Source: Streptococcus mitis bv. 2 str. SK95 (GTDB lineage: Bacteria; Bacillota; Bacilli; Lactobacillales; Streptococcaceae). Taken from it: a stretch of 64,000 nt of DNA. The translations under genes and the position numbers were made by a program. Within the stretch, counting starts at the first letter, position 1; each line of letters begins with the position of its first letter. Below the pieces are notes generated by a model. The model saw only the letters and a program-made list of their open reading frames with translations. It was not told the DNA's origin and ran no database searches. Below, piece after piece: positions 20,230 through 28,940 of the stretch. The stretch spans positions 30,796-94,795 of the forward strand of contig NZ_AFUB01000033.1 in NCBI RefSeq assembly GCF_000222705.1. Direction: 5' to 3'.

Positions 20230-20970
20230 TTATTTTATCTGAGTTTGAACATAGTGGGCAATGACATCCGATGTGTACTGGGCTGTTCCAGTTCCAAATT
20301 TGTCAATATTTTCCTTAAACTCTGGGTTGTAGACGTAGCCTTTACCGATATGGCCAAATACCTCTATAGAGCAGTCAAACCCATAAGTACGAAGGGCTTG
20401 CAAGAGCTTAGCTGCTTGCTCTTGGTTTTCGGTCGCTGTTGCAGCTAGTCCATTTTTAAGGTTTTGAGCCAAAGCTTGAAAAACTTGGTTAAAGGCAGCC
20501 GTAGCCTCATCTTCTCTACCACTTTGGCGTTCGAGAGCCTGGTCCATGACTTCTTGACCATATTTCTCTACCGCCTCTTGGTGGTATTTTTGATTGTCTT
20601 GATAGCTGAATCCAGTGAATTTTTCCTCAATCGTCATTTTTCTTTCTCCTTTTTGTTCTTGAATGGTTTTTTGCAAGGTGGAAATCAAGGTATCCAGATG
20701 TTGCCTTTCTCGAGTTAGATAGTCCAACTGCCTGGTCAAATGAGGCAATAAATCTGTCCTTTCTCCCTTTAACAGCTCTGCTATTTTTTCTAAAGAAAAG
20801 CCTAGATATTTGTAGTAAAGAATGACTTGAAGGCGTTCCAAATCCTCTTGACTGTAGGTTCGATAGCCGTTTTCCGACTTTAAGGGAACCAAGAGTCTTA
20901 TCTTATCGTAGTGGTGCAGAGTCTTGACAGAGACACCTGAAAGCTGCGCAGCTTCTTTTATATGGTACAT
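20230..20970 (-). CDS. MerR-family regulator with TipAS-type ligand domain
   Basis: 246 residues. An N-terminal MerR helix-turn-helix (IKEAAQLSGVSVKTLHHYDKIRLL) is followed by a dimerisation coil with heptad Leu residues (about 75-110). The C-terminal half (about 125-246, FTGFSYQDNQKYHQEAVEKYG) is a TipAS antibiotic-recognition domain, as in Mta, SkgA and TipAL. Such proteins activate drug-response genes by unwinding promoters with long spacers. Its own promoter has the 19-base spacer expected for a MerR target. It is divergent from the SNF transporter, 253 bp away, which is a possible second target. Confidence 0.88.
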   Translation of the reverse strand: MYHIKEAAQLSGVSVKTLHHYDKIRLLVPLKSENGYRTYSQEDLERLQVILYYKYLGFSLEKIAELLKGERTDLLPHLTRQLDYLTRERQHLDTLISTLQKTIQEQKGERKMTIEEKFTGFSYQDNQKYHQEAVEKYGQEVMDQALERQSGREDEATAAFNQVFQALAQNLKNGLAATATENQEQAAKLLQALRTYGFDCSIEVFGHIGKGYVYNPEFKENIDKFGTGTAQYTSDVIAHYVQTQIK

Positions 20971-20991
20971 GATTTCCTCCTTACAAGAAAT

Positions 20992-21022
20992 AGTATAACC
21001 CCTCCCCTTAGGTCAGAGTCAA
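20992..21022 (-). promoter_or_regulatory. MerR-type promoter with 19-base spacer (autoregulation)
   Basis: On the minus strand TTGACT (21022-21017) and TATACT (20997-20992) are separated by 19 bases, the over-long spacing remodelled by MerR proteins. The spacer contains the imperfect dyad CCTAAGGGGAGG. It drives the TipAS-type regulator. Confidence 0.75.
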
Positions 21023-21083
21023 GCGTTTTTGAGAAAAATTTTTAACTTTTTGAGAAAGGTGTGAAAACTTGAAAATGGTTTTC

Positions 21084-21112
21084 TTGACAGACCTTTGAAA
21101 ACATGATAGGAT
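21084..21112 (+). promoter_or_regulatory. Promoter of the SNF transporter gene
   Basis: TTGACA (21084-21089), 17 bases, TAGGAT (21107-21112). Transcription would start near 21119, leaving a leader of about 105 bases before the ATG at 21224. Confidence 0.8.
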
Positions 21113-21137
21113 AGTCAAGTCTATCAATCAAACAGAA

Positions 21138-21196
21138 GGCTCATAGAGAGCCATTGAGAGAAGGCTATTTGACAACTCAAGTAGCCTTTTCTTATT
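21138..21196 (+). promoter_or_regulatory. Attenuator-like leader before the SNF transporter gene
   Basis: Hairpin 1 pairs GGCTC (21138-21142) with GAGCC (21148-21152). A second hairpin pairs AAGGCTA (21161-21167) with TAGCCTT (21182-21188) and is followed by TTTTCTTATTTT, so it looks like an intrinsic terminator upstream of the coding region. The 3' arm of hairpin 1 (AGCC) can also pair with GGCT at 21163-21166, which would break the terminator. I see no leader peptide and no known riboswitch consensus. Confidence 0.6.
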
Positions 21197-21223
21197 TTAA
21201 AAAAGGAGATTGGAGTTTCAACT

Positions 21224-22564
21224 ATGTCAGAAAAATCGCAATGGGGCTCGAAACTTGGCTTTATTCTAGCATCTGCTGGCTCAGCCATCGGGCTTGGTGC
21301 CGTTTGGAAGTTTCCCTACATGACTGCTGCTAATGGCGGTGGAGGCTTTTTACTAGTCTTTCTTATTTCTACCATTTTAATCGGTTTCCCGCTCCTGCTT
21401 GCTGAATTTGCCCTTGGTCGTAGTGCTGGCATTTCCGCTATCAGAACCTTTGGAAAACTTGGCAACAATAACAAGTATAACTTTATCGGTTGGATTGGTG
21501 CCTTTGCCCTCTTTATCCTTCTCTCCTTTTACAGTGTTATTGGAGGATGGATTCTAGTCTATCTGGGTATTGAGTTTGGGAAATTGTTCCAACTTGGTGG
21601 AACGGGTGATTATGCTCAGTTATTTACTTCAATCATTTCAAATCCAGCCATTGCCCTAGGAGCTCAAGCAGTCTTTATCTTATTGAATATCTTTATTGTA
21701 TCACGTGGGGTTCAAAAAGGGATCGAAAGAGCTTCGAAAGTCATGATGCCCCTGCTCTTTATCATCTTTGTTGTTATCATCGGTCGCTCTCTCAGCTTGC
21801 CAAATGCCATGGAAGGCGTTCTCTACTTCCTCAAACCAGATTTTTCAAAACTAACTAGCGCTGGTCTCCTCTATGCTCTGGGACAATCTTTCTTTGCCCT
21901 CTCACTAGGGGTGACAGCCATGCTGACCTATGCTTCTTACTTGGACAAGAAAACTAATCTGGTCCAATCAGGGATTTCCATTGTAGCCATGAACATCTCA
22001 GTATCCATCATGGCAGGTCTAGCCATTTTCCCAGCCATGTCAGCCTTCAATATCCAGTCTGAAGGGGGACCAAGCCTGCTCTTTATCGTCTTGCCTCAAC
22101 TCTTTGACAAGATGCCCTTTGGAACCATTTTCTACATCCTTTTCCTCTTGCTCTTCCTTTTTGCGACAGTCACTTCTTCAGTCGTGATGCTGGAAATCAA
22201 TGTGGGCAATATCACCAATCAGGACAACAGCAAGCGGGCTAAGTGGAGTGCCATTTTAGGAATCTTGACCTTTGTTTTCGGAATTCCTTCAGCCCTATCT
22301 TACGGTGTTATGGCAGATGTTCACATTTTGGGTAAAACCTTCTTTGATGCCATGGATTTCTTGGTTTCCAATCTCCTCATGCCCTTTGGTGCCCTCTGCC
22401 TTTCACTCTTTACAGGCTACATCTTTAGGAAAGCTCTTGCTATGGAAGAATTGCATCTTGATGAACGAGCCTGGAAACAAGGACTTTTCCAAGTCTGGCT
22501 CTTCCTCCTTCGTTTTATCATTCCTATTATCATCATCGTGGTTTTTATAGCCCAATTTATGTAA
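21224..22564 (+). CDS. Sodium-dependent transporter, SNF family
   Basis: A 446-residue membrane protein with about eleven to twelve hydrophobic segments. The start has the SNF hallmark WGSKLGFILASAGSAIGLGAVWKFPYM in TM1, where Na+ and substrate bind. The family moves amino acids or similar small molecules together with sodium. The substrate cannot be assigned from sequence. Length is usual for prokaryotic members. A GGAG site precedes ATG 21224. It is a single gene, with an attenuator-like leader before it and a terminator after it, and diverges from a TipAS-type MerR regulator. Confidence 0.9.
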   Translation: MSEKSQWGSKLGFILASAGSAIGLGAVWKFPYMTAANGGGGFLLVFLISTILIGFPLLLAEFALGRSAGISAIRTFGKLGNNNKYNFIGWIGAFALFILLSFYSVIGGWILVYLGIEFGKLFQLGGTGDYAQLFTSIISNPAIALGAQAVFILLNIFIVSRGVQKGIERASKVMMPLLFIIFVVIIGRSLSLPNAMEGVLYFLKPDFSKLTSAGLLYALGQSFFALSLGVTAMLTYASYLDKKTNLVQSGISIVAMNISVSIMAGLAIFPAMSAFNIQSEGGPSLLFIVLPQLFDKMPFGTIFYILFLLLFLFATVTSSVVMLEINVGNITNQDNSKRAKWSAILGILTFVFGIPSALSYGVMADVHILGKTFFDAMDFLVSNLLMPFGALCLSLFTGYIFRKALAMEELHLDERAWKQGLFQVWLFLLRFIIPIIIIVVFIAQFM

Positions 22565-22566
22565 TC

Positions 22567-22606
22567 AAAAAGGACTTGAGTAATGAACTCAGGCCCTTTC
22601 TTTTTT
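22567..22606. terminator. Terminator after the SNF transporter gene
   Basis: AAAAAGGACTTGAGT pairs with ACTCAGGCCCTTTC across a short loop and is followed by TTTTTT on the plus strand. On the minus strand it overlaps the end of manA and can serve it too. Confidence 0.8.
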
Positions 22607-23549
22607 ATGGATGGCTAACAATCAATTCCAAGCCTTGCCCTTCTAGGGTCCAAGCTTCAACATCACTTGGTAGGATAAAGTGACTGCCTTTTTGGATTGG
22701 ATAGTTTTTTCCGTCAACAGTAAGTTGACCTTGACCAGCCAAGACGCTAAACAAGCTGTAGTCAGCTGTCTTTTCAAAGTCAACTTTTCCAGTAATTTCC
22801 CACTTGTAAACTGCAAAGAATTCATTGGATACAAGGAGAGTGGAACGTAGATCATCTGCTTTGACAGTGACAGGACGGCTATTTGCAGGCTCTCCAATGT
22901 TTAAAACATCGATAGATTTTTCAAGGTGAAGTTCACGCAAGTTGCCCTTGTCGTCCTTGCGGTCAAAGTCATAGACACGGTAGGTGGTATCGCTAGACTG
23001 CTGGGTTTCAAGAATCAAGATACCCGCCCCGATAGCGTGCATGGTGCCACTTGGTACATAGAAGAAATCTCCAGCCTTAACTGGCACTTTTGTCAGCAAG
23101 GCATCCCAGTTCTTATCCTCAATTTGCTGGCAGAGTTCTTCTTTTGACTTGGCATTGTGGCCATAGATAATCTCTGAACCTTCCTCCGCAGCGATAATGT
23201 ACCAGCACTCTGTTTTTCCAAGTTCGCCTTCATGCTCGAGTCCGTAAGCATCGTCTGGGTGAACTTGGACACTGAGCCAGTCGTTGGCATCGAGAATCTT
23301 AGTCAAAAGTGGAAACACAGGTTCTGGACGATTGCCAAACAATTCACGGTGTTCTGCATACAATGTAGCTAGATCTGTACCCTCGTAGCGACCATTTGCT
23401 ACCTTAGAAACCCCATTGGGGTGAGCAGAGATGGCCCAGTATTCTCCGATTTTTTCACTTGGAATGTCATAGCCAAACTCATCACGTAGCTTGGTTCCAC
23501 CCCAGATTTTTTCTTGCATAACTGATTGTAAAAATAATGGTTCTGACAT
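22605..23549 (-). CDS. manA: Mannose-6-phosphate isomerase, class I
   Basis: A 314-residue cupin-fold zinc isomerase that interconverts mannose-6-phosphate and fructose-6-phosphate. Marks include IWGGTKLRDEFGY at the N-terminus, QVHPDDAY (zinc ligands, near residue 97) and GDFFYVPSGTMHAIG (near 161). It is the short Firmicutes form. An AGGAG site precedes ATG 23549. It lies 119 bp after the GH1 gene and converges with the SNF transporter. Confidence 0.94.
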   Translation of the reverse strand: MSEPLFLQSVMQEKIWGGTKLRDEFGYDIPSEKIGEYWAISAHPNGVSKVANGRYEGTDLATLYAEHRELFGNRPEPVFPLLTKILDANDWLSVQVHPDDAYGLEHEGELGKTECWYIIAAEEGSEIIYGHNAKSKEELCQQIEDKNWDALLTKVPVKAGDFFYVPSGTMHAIGAGILILETQQSSDTTYRVYDFDRKDDKGNLRELHLEKSIDVLNIGEPANSRPVTVKADDLRSTLLVSNEFFAVYKWEITGKVDFEKTADYSLFSVLAGQGQLTVDGKNYPIQKGSHFILPSDVEAWTLEGQGLELIVSHP

Positions 23550-23668
23550 CTTATTCTCCTGTCTATTTTTCTTCCCTCATTATAGCAAAAAGCTTGGTCT
23601 TATTGAACTCTTTTTCACATCTTATAAAGTAGAGAGAAGATTTTATAAAAATAGTGAACAAATGTGCT

Positions 23669-25144
<1,476 letters not shown>

Positions 25145-25353
25145 TTATATTATACCCCAATATCCAGACCTTTACTTGTGAAATACTGCGGAATAATGAT
25201 ACTATTATATGATCCCATTTAATCCGACAAATTTTCAGGGTTCGATTTTTTAAAGAAATCCTCTTCAAAGATTTCTTCAGCAAAAAACGATTCTATGTAT
25301 AAATATAGAACCGTATGATGGAAAGTTGAGCTTGAGAACAAAATAATCAATTT

Positions 25354-25932
25354 CTATTTGACAAGATTTGGAAGAACAAATATGATGTAAACAGCTGAAG
25401 CAAGCATCATTAGGATAAGAAGATAGACTGATAATTTAGTCAGCCATAAAAAGCGACCTGGCTTTAATGGTCTTTCCACGTAAGAAAGTTTAGGTTTGTT
25501 CGGATCATAGTAAACAGTAACCTTTCCGCCGATTGGGAAGCGCTCCATAAGTGGTGATTTTGTTACAGAAATGAAACTATTTCGCCGTACCTGATACCTT
25601 AACACTTGTGGAATTTCTCCATTATCGAAACCTTCCAACTTTACTTCAGAAACGATAGAATTAAGTGGTGTTGCAACTGTTTTTGATACGCTAGAAAGAA
25701 ATTTTGGTCCCACTACCTTATACTGATTCCCGTCAACAGTATATTCTACAACTGGGAGACTAACATCGTTATAAAGAAATGCAGAATATCTTGTGATTTT
25801 TCCTTCAGTTTTTTCAGTACATTTTTTATCATCTAAATAACTACTAAAAATCAACTCATTGAACATAAAATACGTAAAGGCAGCAAACGCTAATATCATA
25901 CAGCCAAATAATAAAAAGAAACTCGTCGACAT
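25354..25932 (-). CDS. DUF3592 family membrane protein
   Basis: A 192-residue protein with a hydrophobic segment at each end (about 5-27 and 163-188) and a middle domain outside or inside the membrane. The motif VTVYYDPNKPKLSYV is typical of DUF3592 proteins, whose role is unknown. Flanking gaps are about 245 bp (25109-25353, where I see only the GH1 promoter area) and 85 bp. It appears to be transcribed alone. Confidence 0.7.
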   Translation of the reverse strand: MSTSFFLLFGCMILAFAAFTYFMFNELIFSSYLDDKKCTEKTEGKITRYSAFLYNDVSLPVVEYTVDGNQYKVVGPKFLSSVSKTVATPLNSIVSEVKLEGFDNGEIPQVLRYQVRRNSFISVTKSPLMERFPIGGKVTVYYDPNKPKLSYVERPLKPGRFLWLTKLSVYLLILMMLASAVYIIFVLPNLVK

Positions 25933-26017
25933 CTTGATTCACTCCTAAACTTTCGTTAGGCTTCTATTTTAACAGAATATAAAAAAGGATACAAGAATAC
26001 TAACTATTTTAAACTTT

Positions 26018-26278
26018 TTAAACCAAAGCCGTGATAGCCGTTACTAGACCAAAGACGATACCCGGTGCATTAGCAGCTGCAAGTGGAATATCTCTTTCCT
26101 TTTTGAACAAGCCGTAGTAAACCCAAAGACTACAGTTGATGGCTGCAACCAAGGGTTGGATGAAGTTTCCTTTTTGACCTGCCAGATTGTTCATGATTTG
26201 TGGGAAGTAAGACACATACATCATAACGGACATAAAGGTCGCTACCCAACCCAAAATTTTCATTTGTTTTTCAGACAT
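26018..26278 (-). CDS. SemiSWEET family sugar transporter
   Basis: An 86-residue protein with three membrane segments and the PQ-loop motif YVSYFPQIMNNL in the first, which is the pattern of bacterial SemiSWEETs. These form homodimers that let sugars cross the membrane in both directions. ATG 26278 (MSEKQMKILGW) is favoured over 26296 because a GAGG lies eight bases upstream. Conserved Asn and Trp/Tyr in the third segment (AAINCSLWVYYG) fit a sugar-binding pocket. The substrate is not known. Confidence 0.88.
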   Translation of the reverse strand: MSEKQMKILGWVATFMSVMMYVSYFPQIMNNLAGQKGNFIQPLVAAINCSLWVYYGLFKKERDIPLAAANAPGIVFGLVTAITALV

Positions 26279-26403
26279 CTTCAAAACCTCTTTCATTTTT
26301 ATGAATCATATTTTATAATCTTTTTTCAAAACAATCAAGACTTTGAAGCTTTTGTTATGAAGATGTAAACTATCACAATCTTGTGATAAGAAGAGGAAAC
26401 AGA

Positions 26404-26429
26404 AAAAGACCGGATTACTCCGATCTTTT
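26404..26429. terminator. Terminator hairpin downstream of the VOC gene
   Basis: AAAAGACCGGA and TCCGATCTTTT pair with a GT mismatch around a TTAC loop. It is almost identical to the hairpin at 26858-26883 on the other side of the VOC gene. Confidence 0.75.
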
Positions 26430-26494
26430 AATAATTCACATCCTCAATTTCTGTTTTAAAAATAGCTAAGGTTAACGTCAAATGACTACGCGCC

Positions 26495-26842
26495 CTATTT
26501 CATACGATAAAAATCAATCACTAAACCAGCTGGACCTTTTACAAGCAAGGATTCTGTCCCCCAATCGGTTAAAGCTGGGCCGTGTAAAATCTCGACACCA
26601 ATTTCTTTCAATCGTTGGTAGTTCTGATTTAGATCCTCAACCTCGATGTGAAGAATGATTCCTGACTGAAAATCTTCCAAAGGAATCAAATGATTTTGGG
26701 ACAACATAAGACAATGACTGCCAATCGTAAACTGAGCAAAACCGTCATCAACATAGTCTGACTTTTTATCCAAAATATGCTCCAAGTCAGCACAGACCTG
26801 GGGAACATCTGAAGCGATAATATCTAATTGATTTAAATTCAT
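26495..26842 (-). CDS. VOC superfamily (glyoxalase-like) protein
   Basis: A 115-residue single-domain VOC protein with the paired beta-alpha-beta modules. HIEVEDLNQNYQRLKEIGVEI is the typical second half, and it ends LVKGPAGLVIDFYR. Such proteins include metal-dependent lyases, dioxygenases and antibiotic-binding proteins; this one is too general to name further. GGAGG precedes ATG 26842. It sits alone between two nearly identical terminator hairpins, which suggests a self-contained insertion unit. Confidence 0.8.
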   Translation of the reverse strand: MNLNQLDIIASDVPQVCADLEHILDKKSDYVDDGFAQFTIGSHCLMLSQNHLIPLEDFQSGIILHIEVEDLNQNYQRLKEIGVEILHGPALTDWGTESLLVKGPAGLVIDFYRMK

Positions 26843-26857
26843 TTACTATCCTCCACA

Positions 26858-26883
26858 AAAAGACCGGACTGCTCCGATCTTTT
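26858..26883. terminator. Terminator hairpin upstream of the VOC gene, after spxB
   Basis: AAAAGACCGGA and TCCGATCTTTT pair around a CTGC loop. It ends spxB transcription on the minus strand and is a near copy of 26404-26429. Confidence 0.75.
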
Positions 26884-26952
26884 CAAGTTCCTCTCTAAGA
26901 AAATCATAGAATAAAGTCTACAAATTTAAAATTTGATTTTCGACGAGAAGAA

Positions 26953-28728
26953 TTATTTAATTGCGCGTGATTGCAATCCTTCTTCCTCCAAGAAGAGGCG
27001 GAATGGTACGAGTTCTTCTGCTTCGTATTTTTCCTTGAAGGCTTTGATTGCTTCTTCTGAGTGAAGTTTTGGATCCAATTCAAGTACTTCTACTGGAAGC
27101 GGACGGTGTTGAGAGATGCGAGCATCGATCACAACAGTTTTACCTTCTTTATTGAGTTTCACAGCTTCTGCAACAACTGCGTCGATGTCTTCGATACGAT
27201 CAACTGTAAATCCAACAGCTCCTTGAGCTTCAGCGATTTTCGCATAGTCAGCATTAGGGAAGTCACAACCAAACAAGTGTTTGTTTGTGTCTTCGTATTT
27301 GTCCTTGATGAAGGCATATTTACCATTTGAGAAGACAACGTTGATAACTGGAAGGTCGTATTGAACGTTTGTGATCACGTCTGGGTAGCACATGTTGAAT
27401 GCACCGTCACCCATGATGTTCCATACTTGGCGATCTGGATTGTCTTTCTTAGCAGCGATACCACCAGGAAGGGCAATACCCATTGTCGCAAAGAGTGGAG
27501 ATGTACGCCACATGTTCTTAGGTGTCATGTGAAGGTGACGAGTAGATGTTTGAGTAGTGTCACCTACGTCGATTGAGTAGATAGCGTCTTGATCAGCATG
27601 TTTGTTGATTGCATTGTAAACTTGGTACAATTGCAATTCACCCTCAGTTTTACCTTCGAGTTTGTTCATGTAATCACGCCAGTTTTGGTTGTTCTTAACG
27701 TTTGCACGCCACCATGGAGTAGACTCAACTGGGTTTACTTTGTCAAGGATAGCTTTAGCTGCTTGACCTGCGTCACCAAGGATTGAAGCGTCAAGGGCAT
27801 GACGTTTACCAAGTTTGTATGGGTCGATGTCAACTTGGATGAATTTTTCAGTGTTCTTGAAGGCTTCGTAAACTTCAGCAAATGGGAAGTTTGAACCAAG
27901 GAAAAGAACTGTGTCTGCTTCAAAGACCACTTCGTTGGCTGGTTTCCAACCAACACGGTAAGCAGAACCTGTCAAACCTTCATAGTTCCATTCAAAAGCT
28001 TCAAAGTTTTTACCAGTTGTGATGATTGGTGCTTTGATTTTACGTGACAATTCAGTAATCACTTCACCAGCTTTAACACCACCGTAACCAGCGTAGATAA
28101 CTGGGCGTTCAGCATTGTTCAAGATTTCAACTGCTTTGTCGATTTCAACTTCGTTCAAGGCAGGAGCGATGAATGAACGTTCGTATGAACCTGAACCGTA
28201 GTATGAGTTTTCGTCGATTTCTTGGAAACCGAAGTTTACTGGGATTTCAACAACAGCTGGACCTTTTTTAGAAACTGCAGCACGGCAAGCTTCGTCAATT
28301 ACTTTTGGCAATTGCTCAGCATAAGCGACACGTTTGTTGTAGACAGCGATACCGTTGTACATTGGGTTTTGGTTCAATTCTTGGAAGGCATCCATGTTGA
28401 GTTCGTTAACTGGACGTGATCCAAGGATAGCAAGGAATGGAGTGTTATCCATAGCTGCATCGTAAACACCGTTAATCAAGTGAGTCGCACCTGGACCACC
28501 TGAACCAACTGCAACCCCGATTGAGCCGCCGAATTTAGCTTGCATAACCGCTGCAAGAGCACCTGTTTCTTCGTGGCGAACTTGCAAGAAGCGGATATCT
28601 TTGTCTTCAGCCAAAGCATCCATGAGTGAGCTGAGTGTTCCTGATGGGATACCATAGATAGTGTCTACGCCCCATGTCTTCAATACGTTGAGCATTGCTG
28701 CAGATGCAGTAATTTTCCCTTGAGTCAT
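26953..28728 (-). CDS. spxB: Pyruvate oxidase SpxB
   Basis: A 591-residue thiamin diphosphate and FAD enzyme that turns pyruvate, phosphate and oxygen into acetyl phosphate, CO2 and hydrogen peroxide. [10 protein letters not shown] near residue 52 contains the catalytic Glu for ThDP. The ThDP/Mg motif is IMGDGAFN...FSN near 440-470. Length and sequence match streptococcal SpxB. A strong AGGAGAG precedes ATG 28728. It is the main peroxide source in mitis-group streptococci. Cre-like sites lie upstream. It is followed by a terminator and stands next to the copper operon. Confidence 0.96.
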   Translation of the reverse strand: MTQGKITASAAMLNVLKTWGVDTIYGIPSGTLSSLMDALAEDKDIRFLQVRHEETGALAAVMQAKFGGSIGVAVGSGGPGATHLINGVYDAAMDNTPFLAILGSRPVNELNMDAFQELNQNPMYNGIAVYNKRVAYAEQLPKVIDEACRAAVSKKGPAVVEIPVNFGFQEIDENSYYGSGSYERSFIAPALNEVEIDKAVEILNNAERPVIYAGYGGVKAGEVITELSRKIKAPIITTGKNFEAFEWNYEGLTGSAYRVGWKPANEVVFEADTVLFLGSNFPFAEVYEAFKNTEKFIQVDIDPYKLGKRHALDASILGDAGQAAKAILDKVNPVESTPWWRANVKNNQNWRDYMNKLEGKTEGELQLYQVYNAINKHADQDAIYSIDVGDTTQTSTRHLHMTPKNMWRTSPLFATMGIALPGGIAAKKDNPDRQVWNIMGDGAFNMCYPDVITNVQYDLPVINVVFSNGKYAFIKDKYEDTNKHLFGCDFPNADYAKIAEAQGAVGFTVDRIEDIDAVVAEAVKLNKEGKTVVIDARISQHRPLPVEVLELDPKLHSEEAIKAFKEKYEAEELVPFRLFLEEEGLQSRAIK

Positions 28729-28763
28729 AATAACTCTCCTTCAAAATAATTTCATACATTTAC

Positions 28764-28799
28764 AAAAAGCGCTTTTATATGTTGTTTGAAAGCGATTCA
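28764..28799 (-). promoter_or_regulatory. Two cre-like elements upstream of spxB
   Basis: AAAAAGCGCTTTTA at about 28764-28777 has a perfect AAAAGCGCTTTT core. TTGAAAGCGATTCA at 28786-28799 is close to the CcpA consensus but one base short of ideal spacing. Both lie within 75 bases of the start codon. CcpA control of spxB is known in streptococci; binding here is inferred. Confidence 0.5.
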
Positions 28800-28918
28800 G
28801 TAAATTTACAATCCTAATTTACCACATTTACTTTGAGTATCCTAAGAATGTGCTCAGAAGTTTTCATTCTCTATTACAGCACAGACTGAAAACGCTCTAC
28901 AAAACTGTTTTATAATAA

Positions 28919-28940
28919 AAAAGCGGTGTCCACCGCTTTT
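28919..28940 (-). terminator. Terminator of the copper operon
   Basis: AAAAGCGGTG and CACCGCTTTT are perfect 10-bp arms with a two-base centre. It touches the copA stop codon on the minus strand. Confidence 0.8.
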
